Of a stretch of 64,000 nucleotides of DNA, positions 1 through 12,050 are shown one piece after another. Position 1 is the first letter of the stretch, and every line of letters starts with the position of its first letter. The stretch is from Megalonaias nervosa (taxonomy: Eukaryota; Mollusca; Bivalvia; Unionida; Unionidae), in NCBI GenBank assembly GCA_016617855.1, contig JAECUM010001746.1:42992-106991 (forward strand). Direction: 5' to 3'. The translations under genes were made by a program, and so were the position numbers. The notes beneath the pieces were generated by a model. That model was given only the letters and a program-made list of their open reading frames with translations. It was not told where the DNA came from and did no database searches.

Positions 1-3000
1 AAAGGTATCCACGTAGTCTACGAAAATGCCTTTCTGAGTCTCGTCACCCTTGTGGTACTGTTCTATCTTGGGAAAGTGGTAAATTTCGTAAACTTCTAAC
101 AGTTGGTATCCCAGGTCCAGAGCTTTAAACAATTCCACTCTGACCCACGTTCCTGTCATGGTGCGTTCTTCCTGGGTATTTTGACAAGGTCGGTCTTGGT
201 TGCACATTTCGGCACAAGTACGACACAAGGGAAACATCAGTTTTCCTTGGCAATGGTGAGGTAAAACGGGATGGTAGAAGTCGGCGAGAGGCAAGACTTT
301 ACATTTGATCAATCCTTCGTATTGTCGAATGTTGTCCAGGTCGATGTGTTCCGTCAGCAATTGTGGGTGCCCTGCTTGAAAGTGACAATATTTACACACG
401 TAAGGATACAGAGAAAACACGTCCAAGTATTTGATTTCTTCTCCTTTCTTCTAGTCGGCGTAGTACAGCAAACAGGTGGCATTCGTCCGTCCTCCGTACA
501 AAATATCCTGTGGGTTCAAATGGTCCACCAGCTTGTAATTTTCTACGATGCGCTTAAATTCGGGATCGGTTTTCAAACGGTGATCGTGCTCGTGTTCCCA
601 CATTTCCACGACTTGGTATCCTTGCTGTTCTAACTTCAGGCGCCGCTGACAAGTATCCTCGTACAAGTCTTCCATGGTACGTTCTAAAAACTGTCACGTT
701 GAGGGTAGCAGATGGGACATCCATGAAATAAGCAACCTTTCACCTCCTTCGTTTCGGGCGTGTTGGATCCATTTGTCCTCCTTGTCACACAAGTAATGTA
801 GCCAGCGTAGGGCTTTGACCGAGTATTGACGTTTGACAAAGTTCGTCTTTTGGTGGCGGATGACAGCTAGGGTCTTTTCGGGCATGAATCGTTTGCGGTA
901 TACTGAGGAATACGCTTTGGTAATGGTGCAGGCTTTTTTCAAAGGATCTATCCCTCCGTGCTCCACGAACAATTCTCGAAATTTTTCACAGCATCGCCGT
1001 AAAATGTCCACGTCGGAACGACAATACTTTAACATTTCTTCCTGAAAGTAGAAGGGGTCCGAGGCTTGAGTGTGGTAACAAGCGTAGAAAGGTTCTCGTT
1101 GTTCGGCGCGCATGTTGTCGGGGTCGTAGTAGTGAGCATCAGGCAAATGGTGGAGAACGGCGTGTTGATTGGCTTCGGTATCAAATAGCCTTTGGCCATT
1201 TCTGTCATTCCAAACGTTTTAGACATTCGGCTCAAAGGCATGGCCATGTAACTCATCGAATCTTTAAACTGTAGTTGTCCCACTTGCATTGAGATGATTT
1301 TGGCTTCGTTCAAAGTGAGTTTAGGGTGTTCGGTACTTTGTTCCGTATAGTATTTCAGAAGAAACTGTCCATCGTATCCCGAGAAATTGTGATTCATCAC
1401 CGTGGCATAGCGATGACAATCTCCATAATGTTCGATGTGCTCTTGGCTCCACGTCTCTTCGATAGAGTCTAAGATCCATTGGGCGAAATCGGCCAGCGTG
1501 TTAGGTCCTCGAAAGATTTTTTAACGTCCTCTAGGAATCTTGCTACAGTCGGGGCAATGGCAAAAGATAGGTTCTTGGATCCACTTCTCGCACGCTGGGT
1601 GAGCCACGCAGAAATTAGGAACGTGAATACCGGTCTCTTGCATGCATTCGAAATCGAAAAAGATGAAGTTCCTTTTCTTCTGGTCATCTTCTTCCTCCTC
1701 CTATTGGAGATGGTATTTTTGAATGTAGCATTAGTGTTCCAAGTCTACGATTTGGTGACAAATGGGACATCGCTTCTTTCCTGGACAAAGGTGTGCCTTG
1801 GCACTGTTGGTACGTATGAATTGTCCACAAGTAGGACACAATCTCAGGAGTTGACAAGCACTTTTCTGCTGTAAGCCTTGCGTCTTCAGATGTTGTTGCT
1901 AACAGGTAGGGCTGACAAAAGTGCGCTGACAAGCTGAGCAATGCACTCGTTGTTGTCCTTCGTCAAGGCAGGGTTTAGAGGCCAAACATCCCTCACATTT
2001 CAATCCACAATGTTTGTGTTGCTCTCGATTGCTATAGCCATAGTCACATTTCTCACAGTAATAGCTGTATCCCAGGAATCCGGAGATGCTGGTAATGGTA
2101 TGAAAATGTTCATCGTGATGATAGGCGTGAATGCATTTTTCGTCTTTGAAATTTTTTCCTCGACACAACAGCGGTCCGCGCACTTCTTGAGGGTGTACTT
2201 TCAAGGTGTAGCATGGAGCTAAGACGTCTTGCAGTTTTTGATTTTCAGGAATGGCACAGGGTGTGTCTTTGGATAGGCCGGCTTGCTGTAACAGGAGTTC
2301 TACTTCTCTTCGTTGTTTGGCTCGATTCGATTTTCGAATGTTCTCCCAGGCTCTTTTCCATTCTGCCATTTCGTTTTTGTCGGCATACGTCCGTCCCACC
2401 ACTATGACACGGGCTAAACACATCTGGTCTTGAGGGTTATTAATTCGGACAAGGCTGTGTTTAGTTCTGCGAAGGGTGTCCACCAATAACAATTTTTTGC
2501 GTTGTCCGGTCCCTTGGGGAAGAGAAACGTAGGCCATGTACAGCGTCGCTTTTCCATCAGTGATGTGAAACTTGGCGTTGGTCTGCTGTACGTGTTGAAT
2601 CTTGCCGATGACTTTAGAAGGTATCAATTCTGATGGCCTGCAAAACTCGATCCAAAGTAAATGGAAAGTGTCAAACAATCGTATTCGTTGGCTCGACATT
2701 GCCGTTTCAGTGTGGTTAACAAAGAATCCCACAAATCGGTGATGAACTCTTCTGCTCTCCAACGGTACGTCTGACCTGAAATCTTTAAACTTTACCGTGT
2801 ACGTGTAGGCCGTAGTTCTAAATTTTCTATAGGAGCGTTCATCCGACGCTCGAATGTGATAGTAGTGTTATTGGTGTTATTGGTGGTGGACTTTGAGGTG
2901 TTATTGGTGGTGGACTTTGGTTTGACGTAGATTCTCTGGGTCTGGATTCTGGCTCACTCATGTCATCTTCGAAATCCCTGGGATGAATTTGTGCCAAGAT

Positions 3001-3084
3001 TTCACCTACTGTGCGAGGCGATAAGCCACGTTACTGCCTCTTACTTTCTTCTCCTTTCTTCGCGAAATGGTGCGATCGTTTCAT
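1..3084 (-). pseudogene. polB: Maverick/Polinton-type family B DNA polymerase, broken, 3' end off window
   Basis: Protein-primed family B DNA polymerase that would copy a Maverick/Polinton (or adintovirus-like) element. It is recognised from several short blocks read on the minus strand: a cysteine-rich N-terminal part (about 2,100-1,740), exonuclease block I FFDFEC near 1,650, exonuclease block II NHNFSGYDG near 1,390, CRSDVDILRRCC near 1,000, HGCPICYP near 720, and polymerase motif A DVFSLYP near 420-403. The last 150 codons stay open to the left edge. An ATG at 3,084 is the most likely start. The gene is disrupted by in-frame TAA at 3,031, 1,731 and 1,521 and TAG at 1,899, 1,701 and 451. 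Frame changes lie near 2,870 and 1,186, and a compensating pair near 748 and 690 leaves one TGA at 694. A further frame change near 2,650 is possible. The family call is firm; whether the stops are decay or something else is open. Confidence 0.88.
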
Positions 3085-3227
3085 CTTAAGTGCAAAAAGT
3101 GAAATGACTACATTTTAAAGACCATGGTCCCCTTTACATATATCAGTGTAAGGCCAGTGTCTTCCCTATATTAAGGGTCAGTGTCTTCCCTCAAAGCATT
3201 CATTTCACTCTCAATCCTAGCAGAAAT
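3085..3227. promoter_or_regulatory. Short divergent intergenic spacer with TATA-like motifs
   Basis: This 143-bp spacer separates the polymerase start (minus) from the zinc-knuckle start (plus), so it must hold promoters for both if they were ever expressed. TATA-like stretches are visible (acatatat near 3,137 and ctatatta near 3,166). The 13-mer cagtgtcttccct occurs twice, near 3,153 and 3,180. A bidirectional promoter is an inference from layout. Confidence 0.4.
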
Positions 3228-3653
3228 ATGGACGAGCCAACACAGATCGAACTTCTGATCAGAGCTTTGCGAGGTGTCATACGAAGGTTTTCTTCAGAGA
3301 AGCCGACGGACTACTCCCCCTCCTTTCGAGGTAAAAGTCAAGATACTTGCTATATCTGTCAGAAGAAAGGTCATTGGTCTTTAGAATGTCCACAACGTCA
3401 AAGCAAGACAAGCGTCAAAAGAAACAAAGGTCAAAATACCTGTTATCATTGTCAAGAGAAAGTACATTGGTCTTCAGATTGCCCCAAGAAACAACAGGAG
3501 CAGAAGGGATAGAGGGGTTCCGAACAGGAAGAAGTGGTACTCTCCGAAAATGAAGAACCCAGACACGTCCAGAAAGAGAAGAAAAGAAGACGAGAAGAAA
3601 GTGAGGAAGAAGAGGAAAAAGCTGTGACAGCAAAGAAATTCAAAAAGAGGTGA
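3228..3653 (+). pseudogene. Small two-zinc-knuckle protein of the Maverick-like element, internal TAG
   Basis: The frame opens with MDEPTQIELLIRAL and carries two CCHC zinc knuckles of the C-x2-C-x4-H-x4-C type: CYICQKKGHWSLEC (near 3,350) and CYHCQEKVHWSSDC (near 3,450). Such knuckles bind single-stranded nucleic acid in retroviral Gag and cellular RNA-binding proteins. A TAG at 3,510-3,512 ends the first 94 residues. The same frame then stays open for 46 more codons coding for a strongly charged Glu/Lys/Arg tail ending in KKFKKR, and stops at TGA 3,651. The continuity of composition suggests that the TAG interrupts one original protein of about 141 residues. It lies head-to-head with the polymerase, so it probably belongs to the same element. 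I do not recognise a specific family. Confidence 0.6.
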
Positions 3654-4380
3654 GAGTGAAAAACAAAGAAGAAAAATGAACTTTTTAAAGTAATGTGTTG
3701 TGAATTGGTTTTGTAAATTTGTACCAGAGAATATAACAGAAAGAAAAACGTGTCTCTTGCTTTTGATTTTTATAATAAGGACCTACACTCACGCACTCAC
3801 ACACGTCCATCATGGGGAAAAAAGTGATTTTGAGTTTTAATTGATTTTGGCAAACATTGAGTAGTCTCATTTCAAAAGAGGTAGGTGGCCCTGAAAAGGA
3901 CCGTTTTGTGGTTTTTTGTTGTTTTTTTTTAAATATGAAACAGGAACGGGAAGTAATGAGCTTTGACTGCATTATCCCTTTGCAACGGCCAAGGCCTACT
4001 TCTGGACCTACTACTGTCGATGAATTGGTAGAGATCACTAGGGTTGGTGTCTCTGTCTATGTGTCTAACCACGTCTCTATGTCTATGTCTCTATGTCTAT
4101 TTCTCTATTGTCCCTAGAGTAACGCGTATTCAGGTCAGCCACTTGCCACACTGTTCCGCCTGATTGAGGTCAGCCACTTGCGACATTGTTGCCAGTGTCC
4201 AGTACCGTGACGTCACCGCTTTCCCATTTCTATTGTCCCTAGACAGTCCCAATCCCTTGTCGCTATACATTCCCATGTTAAAATTCCCCCTGTTAAAGTC
4301 CCATTGTCCCTATTGGGCAAACGACCAAATTTAACACTGAGTCCCTATAGTCCCAATATCGTCCCCACTCACTACTTTTG
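3654..4380. mobile_element. Non-coding end region of the Maverick-like element
   Basis: No convincing coding frame. The stretch holds short repeats: ggtcagccacttg twice (about 4,133 and 4,171), attgtccctag at about 4,107 and 4,231, and a tctatg-rich run at about 4,050-4,105. Base composition changes to the AT-rich host type after about 4,380. The end near cactcactact (4,364-4,374) would read AGTAGTGAGTG from outside, which fits the AG...CT ends known for Polintons. The partner terminal repeat is outside the window, so the boundary is inferred. Confidence 0.35.
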
Positions 4381-5664
4381 TAAATGGATTATTTCTAAAT
4401 AAATAAAGTTATCTATTTCAATTTAGAGGTGACTGAGCCGCTTTGAAAAAAAAAATAACCATTAAAGTGAAACTGCAAAATTAGTGGTATTATATTATTA
4501 CATTATTTCATTTGATCTGTATACATAAATTATAGGCTACTGCAATTTGTATGGGAAAAGAGGAACTAGTTTTTTTTTGTTTTTTTTTTCTTTCTATACT
4601 GCACGACGTTAGGAGTACAGTATAAATCTGAAAAAACGAGTTTACATTTTCCAGTACAAACGTAGCACCCTTTTTATTATATGTTCATTTCGCATTTCTC
4701 CGTAAGGCTGACTAATAAAAACAACACACTATAAGAGACAAAGTACATGTAATTGAACTTCCGCTTGATTCTAACGTAAATAGAGAAGCGTTGTTAATAC
4801 GCAATCACAGTATTCATGCTCTGATTTTTTTGAAAGTTTCTTTTGTGACTCGCTAAAATCATCCACATCGTAATCGTAAACTTTAATATCTCTACTTTTA
4901 AATGTATGAAATAGTTTCTTCAGTGTATCCACAGACACATCTAATAAATCAAAAGCTCTGGCCTTCGTTGTATGAGCGTACATTGTTTGTTTGCAGTAAA
5001 ATTTAATTTCTAACACGCTGAAATATTTTAAGACACGTGTAGTGCAGTATAAAGCAGTGCAATAAGGAGAAATACTGCACGATTATGATGAGTTAATTGA
5101 GAAAAAAATGAGCATATAATACAATGCCGTTATCTCACGTAACGTCTGGGTTTTGTTGCCTGAACATTCCTGGGAGTGATGAGAAATATAATATTTAAAA
5201 TAATTGTAAACAGCCGATTTAAATCTAAGAAAAAACAATAATTAATAGCTCGTGTGGTCTAAATCAGCTCGTAATTTGGTTTGAATGAACATAGTTCGAA
5301 TCATCCTGCACTGCAGGTTATAACAGTTTTGTACTGCCCAGATGGCATTTACAATCAGGGATGCTCCGCTATAGAATAGGAGTAGATTAAAACGCAACAA
5401 CAACAATATGGCGGCCTCCTTATACACGTGAACTTTATGAAATTAGTTTCATCAAAAGAAATGTCTTTATTTAAGATTTCAAGGTATTTTTGGAAGGATA
5501 TTTTAATATCCATAAAACAGAGACTGAATCAACAAGTTAAAAACTAAATAGTGTGTTAACGTGGTCATGTAGGCGCATTTATTCATCTTAAACAGTATAT
5601 AGTAGCAACAGGGATGAATTTTCCAGAATGTTAGAATAAATAAAAATGGAATATTTTCTGCATA

Positions 5665-6410
5665 ATTCGAGTATGCTGAATCAAAAAATGAACTCATCTT
5701 CATGCTATCTTTTCAGATAAATTCAAAGAAAGCATTCAAACACATGTACCGTCCAATATTTTTAATATTGGTCTTTGTCGCTTTTTGCAAAATCTTGACC
5801 ACGTGTTATTTCAAGCTGACATTTGCATATTTCATACATATGGTTATATTGAAATGTTGGGTGAACATTCAGCCATAAGATTCTATAGACATTTCCTCTG
5901 TTCCCTGTAGTTCTGATGCTTTCTGTGCCTTTTTATCAAGTGCCCCCTCCCCCAACATCTTTTGTATGAAATAATATATTCTTGAGTCATGCACTTTAAA
6001 ATTATATGTTGCTCTAAAAATGTAATGTTTTATGCACAACTTGTGTGTGCAGAATTCAAAGTTGAACTCATTTTTATGATATTGTTTCAAATAAATTCAC
6101 AGCATGCATTTGAACACATGCACCATCCGCCATTTTAATATTGGTCTTTGGTCACTTTTGTTTCAAAACCTTGACCTCTTAGTTATTTCAAGCTGAAGTT
6201 TTCCTATTTCTTACATATGGTAATATAGAAATGTTTTGTGAACATTCAGCTTTGATAATAAATGTACTTTTTCATTGTTTTGGGTACTTCTGAAGCCGTT
6301 TTTGCCTTGTTTAGGCCCCCGCCAATCATTTTTAAAATTCCAAAATGATGAGTCAAACATAAGTTCAAATTACATCTTACTCTTAAAATAGTGCATAATC
6401 AGTATAGCAT
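5665..6410. repeat. Tandem duplication of about 374 bp, diverged
   Basis: Two adjacent copies align over most of their length. Matching anchors are gaactcatctt (5,690) with gaactcattttt (6,065), acatgtaccgtcc (5,742) with acatgcaccatcc (6,115), and gaacattcagc (5,863) with gaacattcagc (6,240). The offset is about 373-375 bp. Point differences and small indels are frequent, so the duplication is old. Confidence 0.75.
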
Positions 6411-9014
6411 TCTTGTACATACATGTGTTCATCTGAAATCACAATTTAGTAAACAATAATTGCCACTTTAGAATTAAATTATGATAAGATAGTTTTGGTA
6501 AATTTTCGTATCTTTAAAATTAATGACAAAAAATTAAACAAATGGAAAATAATTTACATTGAATACTCCTACAATTTTACAAAGGCTGTCAGTGACATGG
6601 ACACAATTCTTGAAATATTCCTCATTCACTTTTTCATATTGTACAGGTTTTCCACTAATTTATTATTACAGTAAATCTGCATTTCTATGGTGTAAATATT
6701 TTATGTAATGCAACATTAAATTTTGGATATCAGTTTTGTAAATACTTAATAATTCTAATCAGTTTTGAGCAATATTATACAGTACATGAAGTAGTATTAA
6801 ATTGTGAAATCAGAGAGTGTGAGAGAATGAACTGGCACTGTGTTCTTATGAAATATTTATGATTAATTTATTTTCTTTTAAATAAAGTGATATGGTACAG
6901 ATCAATAGTTTGTTCTGTATAATGTCAATATTCAGAATAGATTGATATTCGCAGTAAATGCTATGAACTGGTTTTCTTTTTTTCAGAATAATTTAAATTT
7001 TACCTCTTTTTGCCTATATTGAACATGAAAATTTTAAATAAAAAAGGCCTACCAATGTCTCTAGATATCACCCATTATTAGTAAATACAACTAAGTCCAA
7101 GTCTAACCACGAAAATACATTACACACCAAAAATTTTCCCCTACATTTTTAATACATGAAAATACGCTTGTATAATCTGGTTCCTTGGTATAAATGTCTG
7201 CTTTGTTGTAAAATGAGATTTTGTGTTTTTTAACTCAGTTTATGCTGTGTTGTTGCCATTATTTACATTTTTACAGACCCACATGCCGGGAAGAGTTACT
7301 GTTCTTGCTATCATGGGTGACCTATTAAAAGACGTAGTTTGGGTGTTTTATGCAAATATCCTCACATATTGTTGCATTATTTTTGTAAAATGATCTCCAA
7401 AGTATTTAATAAGTAGTCATAGGTAAGTGTATATATTTGTTTATTTAGTTTTACTGTATTTTGAAAAATTATATTCTCGTTTATTTCCGCCAAGTATGTT
7501 GTACAAAAGGCCCAATGTCATATACGCTAAATTTAGACAGGTGACCTTTAAACCATGAATACATTCAGATGTGATAATGTTGGCTTTTTACATAGGAAAG
7601 CGGAGAAAGTACCAAGGGTAATGAGGTTGACATTTTGAGAAAATCTAAATGTTGATCACCAGCACCTCTAGCATTGTCCCCAGTTGCTATACATAGCTAT
7701 GCTCAAGGCATTTTGAAATAAGTGTTTTTAGTAACTATTAACTTTTATGGGTCTCACCAGGGTCTCCTTTTTTACATATTTATAGTCCCCCATCCCAAAC
7801 TCTAATATCATACGTCAGGAGCTGATTAAAAATTGAAATCTTAATACAGCACAACACACAGGGACTTGTATTGTTGCTGACAATTTAACTATTAGTCATA
7901 TATATAGTATAAAATCATACAAGGGAGGACACTTCTTTCCTTTCTCGCTTGACCTATTTAACAACCAACACTGATATTTCGAGCTACATTTCGCATAGCG
8001 TAATAAATTTGGTACTGATGTTTAGCTATCCATTCAACTTTATATGCCTATCCCAAGTTTGGCTTATACTCATATTTTTAAGAATGCCAGACCATTTTCC
8101 CATGCTACTGCTTGACATGGCCATGATTGCACCCGCTTATATGCAAGTGAAATCCCGCTGAATGGAATAATGTTCTCTCATTGGTTAAAAGAAAATGAGA
8201 TTCTGCATTTATTTATAATTTATTTTCGGTTTGGCCAATGAGAAGGTATTGATTTACTCTGAAATAAAAACATAATCCAGGCAAATCAAAGATTATAAAT
8301 TCGTGTTACTATTGATTGTTAAAATTGCATGCATTCTTGTACCAGAAAATTGAGTAGTAAATTAAAAGTCTAGACAATACTTAACAACATTCCTTAAGAA
8401 TATGAATGGGTTAATCCATGTTTATAAGTCCATAGAATTAACAGTTGCTAAATGAACAGTTGAGAAGTTTATACCTCATAAGCTAGTGTTCAGACCTGTT
8501 AAAATTACATATCTAATGTTTGAAAGCTTTGAATTTGTTATATGGTGTGTTGATTATGGTCAAAAATTTTACATATAAATTTCAGTGTAACATATTTTTG
8601 AGCCTATAGAATGATGTCACTAACAATATGTAATACTTGTTTCATGCTGGTAATACATCATCCGTTTTTTAAAAAAAAATATCTATAAAAAAAAGTAAAA
8701 TTGTTGCTTTTTCTAAAAATGTATGTGTAGAGCATATATTTAGCTGAATAAGAGAATAAAATGCAATTTAGACATTTTGTCTTGCCTTTACCTTAAAATG
8801 TGCACTAAAATTAAAATAAGGCCAGATATGCAAGATTTGGGGTTTCTATTTTACATAGAAACCAGTAATTCCATGCAAGACATCACCACATGAACACAGG
8901 GTATGGAGCAAGAAAGACCTGTTTTGATCTCCAGGTCTAATGTTAATTTCCAAAAGCTGCTTAAATTTATGCCTCCCTACCCACCTGCTTGAGCATAGAT
9001 ACATTATAGTTTGT

Positions 9015-9157
9015 TCCACAAAGTATTGAGAATTTTTCCTATCTGTATCTAAGTAAAGTTTCAGGTCAATGTAATTAAATGTACCTAAAAGCATTTAAAG
9101 ATGCTCACCTGAAACTTTACTTAGTTACAGATAGGAAAATTCACAATGCTTTGTGGA
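9015..9157. repeat. Long inverted repeat, 51-52 bp arms
   Basis: The arm at 9,015-9,066 (ending cctatctgtatc..aagtttcaggt) is nearly the exact reverse complement of the arm at 9,107-9,157 (starting acctgaaactttac). About 40 bp separate them. The transcript of either strand would fold into a long hairpin. No coding frame is involved. It could be the remains of a foldback element or a local inverted duplication. Confidence 0.85.
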
Positions 9158-9479
9158 CCTAAATCATGTCTGATACTGATCTTCCAAGAAATATGGATGT
9201 ATGAGAATTTAAAGAAACTGAAAAATTGCCATTTAATGGTATGCATAATCAAATTATAAATAATTACACCCTTTACTGAAATAGTCAGGACTGAAAACCT
9301 ACATGACCTGTGTGACTTGTGCTTTAGAAATGCACCACAACTATAGGTACTGTACTCAGCATTTACCAAAAGTCTAAAGTACAGTAATTTAGTCATTTTA
9401 TATTTTTTAGTAATTGCTGTATTTTTGAGAATTTTATTACACATGCCTTTAAATAGTGATTCTTCACTTTATTTAGTTT

Positions 9480-9900
9480 TACAACTCTGTCTTAAAATGT
9501 GTAAAAGAAAGAAGAAAAACCAACAGTTTAAGTTAAATCAGCAAGTAAATTAATTCTCTACAATACAAAATGAAGATTAAAAAAGACACTTAAAGAATTG
9601 TGAATTAAATTCCAAATAATCCTCAATGTCCTATCACACATCCAAAAATGTTGAAAGTTCCGAATGAATTCCAATAGTCTTGAATGTTCTGATGTAACAT
9701 GTTGATGCAATCCGGATTGTCGTTGAACGAGTTCACACAAATCTGACGTAATGTATTAGTTTATTCAAAAGTCAATGAGCACTTTGGTATTCCAATGAAT
9801 ATTTTATGTAAATAATTCCTCTTGAATTATATCTGACATACTGATCTAAAATGGGAATGAATTATTTATTTATCAAATCCCCATTTATGTACATTTTCAC
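9480..9900. repeat. Interspersed repeat shared with 21,790-22,260
   Basis: Sequence around aaaccaacagttt, cctatcacacatccaaaaatgt, gaatgaattccaat and gtcttgaatgttctgatgta is matched in the same order at 21,790-22,010. The second copy directly follows a pogo/Tigger-like transposase fragment, so this copy is probably a non-coding remnant of that transposon family. Confidence 0.55.
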
Positions 9901-10399
9901 TTTACCTATAATATAATAGAATGTGAAGATTTCCAATGGAAAAACGTGGTCTAACTGTAAACAAGACTGACCTTGAACTCTTGCTATGTAAACAAGTTGT
10001 TTACAACTTACAGTCAGGGACAAAAGTTAGGTCTGTAAACGTTCTCTTTACATCTTACAACCATGGACAAAATTTAATGACACAATATAAATTAAATATA
10101 CGTAACACTTGTCAGTCAAATCAATGTTAAAGTACATCAACATTTTAAGATGAGGCCAGTCAAAAGGTGTCATCCACAGTGAAAACCAGATTAAATCTTC
10201 CAGTTAGATGTTACAGTTAGATGTCCTACTTAGATGTTACAGTGCAATTGCTGCATTTTGAAAACCTGATGCCCACTTTCCCTAACCCAGTTTAGGCCCC
10301 AAAAAATGTGTGTTTCCGGTCGTCTGACTGTCCCACTTTTACATTGCTAACCCAAGCATTTTTTTTTGTCCTTGGTAAAAAATTAAATAAATCACATGA

Positions 10400-10412
10400 A
10401 ATAAATAAATAA

Positions 10413-10443
<31 letters not shown>
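10400..10443. repeat. (AAAT)n followed by (TA)n microsatellite
   Basis: Five or so aaat units run directly into about twelve ta units. Simple sequence with no further signal. Confidence 0.9.
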
Positions 10444-11439
10444 ATGTTTAAAAGAAACCCCACCAACCTGTCTACCCAAAATTTAAAACTCATGCAATAG
10501 GAGACACACATTTGGGGTGGGGGATGGGGGTGGCCTTAGTACCAGTCCACAGTGCTCAGTAATTTTCATCTGAAATTTTTGTGATGACAGCTAAGGGGCA
10601 GATTACTCAGCCATCGAGAATGAACAGACTATGTAAAACTAATTTGGCACTGAAGTTTAGAACAAAAACTAATTACGATCAGTAAAGGTGCCAGTGTAAC
10701 AATGTTTGCATATACATTCAACATGTACCTGGTAAACAATGCCATATAATCAAAATGGTTAGAAACAACTTTTCATTCTCTCATTAGGCTTACTGAACAG
10801 CTGGCAGCTATCAATATATGCATGTTTTACCATGCTCAGTTCATGATTGTTTTTATGGAACATGTCCCATACTGCATTTTAGCCTATGTTATATCTATCA
10901 TTGTGATATTATATGATCATATATTTAGATAGGCCCAAATCTTTATAAAGACAGGTTCAGTTTTACAGTCAGCATGCCCTGGGGATTTTATAACATTTGT
11001 CCAGCTCTGTTTTGCACATGTAAGTGCTAAGCTAATGGCTGTTAAATTGACCAGCATTTCAGTCGGTCACAGGCAACTGTATTGCAAATTAACTGCAAAT
11101 TTGACTTTTTTTTCAGTAGATGCCTTTTGTTTTTACAAGCTTATCATGCCCAGAATGTCATGTCATAAACAATAATCTTGTGGTTGAACCATATTATACA
11201 TTGTTTTTGCTTATATTGTGAACTGATACCTGACACTGTGAATTTAAATATAGATTCCATCCCCTCACAAGACTAGATTAGCACTTACGATCCAGATAGA
11301 GGAAAAAATCCCAAGCTCTTGCATGTTTTCATTCGCTGTCCACATCTAAAATTAACAGCTTAAGATTGAGATTAATTTTTGTACACCTGCCATTTTCTCC
11401 ACCATTTACACGTACTAAACTGCACTTTAAATAGGGACA

Positions 11440-12050
11440 AAAGACATTGATTTTGCGGTTGATAGGTATAGATCAAGGTCACTGACTGATAGAAGAAAAT
11501 TGTTTTCTACACAATAGCATTAGTTCTGTGTCACAGACCTGAACCAAACTTTATGGAAAAATCTAATTGATTCTGGATAAAGGTCCAACAGTCAAAGTCA
11601 TTATTCATCATTTCTGAAATAAAAATAGCTTCTGCACAAAAATGTCAGTTTTCAACCATACACCTTCACCAAAGTTTTTAGATGACTTGAAACGTTGGGA
11701 AGAGAGAAGTCGTTTGTTTTTGGAATCAGAGTGTCAAAGATAAAGGCAAATGACTGAAAGAAGAAAAGTGGTTTTGTGCATAATAACTTTAGTTCTAGAT
11801 GATGTACCTTGATCAAGGCTCATGGAGGACTTGCAAAGGAAGTATGGGATTTGCAGAATAACATTTGTTTTAAGAGTTAAGTTCTTTGACCAAATTTTAT
11901 GGATGGCTTGCTCTTAGAATAATAAAGAAACCTGATTCTAAGGGTCATAGAGGTTTCAATCATGGTAAGTGAAATAATAAAATAATATTTTCAGCAGAAT
12001 GAATTTAGTTCAAGACTGCATAACTTGACCAAAGGGCAAGGTCAGTGAAG
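11440..12050. repeat. Diverged repeats of the 'gcacaa..tagttct..cttgacc' type
   Basis: Related segments recur about every 130-170 bp: activity around gactgatagaagaaaa, gcttctgcacaaaa, gactgaaagaagaaaa and cataacttgaccaaag. A further relative lies at about 15,120-15,240. They are too diverged to set unit borders by eye. No coding content. Confidence 0.4.

Noticed and set aside
1479..2222. Plus-strand open frames over the polymerase region
   Set aside because: They are antisense to the polymerase, whose motifs are on the minus strand.
3685..4117. Overlapping open frames on both strands after the zinc-knuckle gene
   Set aside because: No recognisable motif; much of the sequence is low-complexity (t-runs and tctatg repeats).
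7560..7625. Candidate first helicase exon (ATG TTG GCT TTT TAC ATA)
   Set aside because: It recalls the MALFYV start of vertebrate DDX51, but no donor in the right phase follows and the resemblance is only a few residues.
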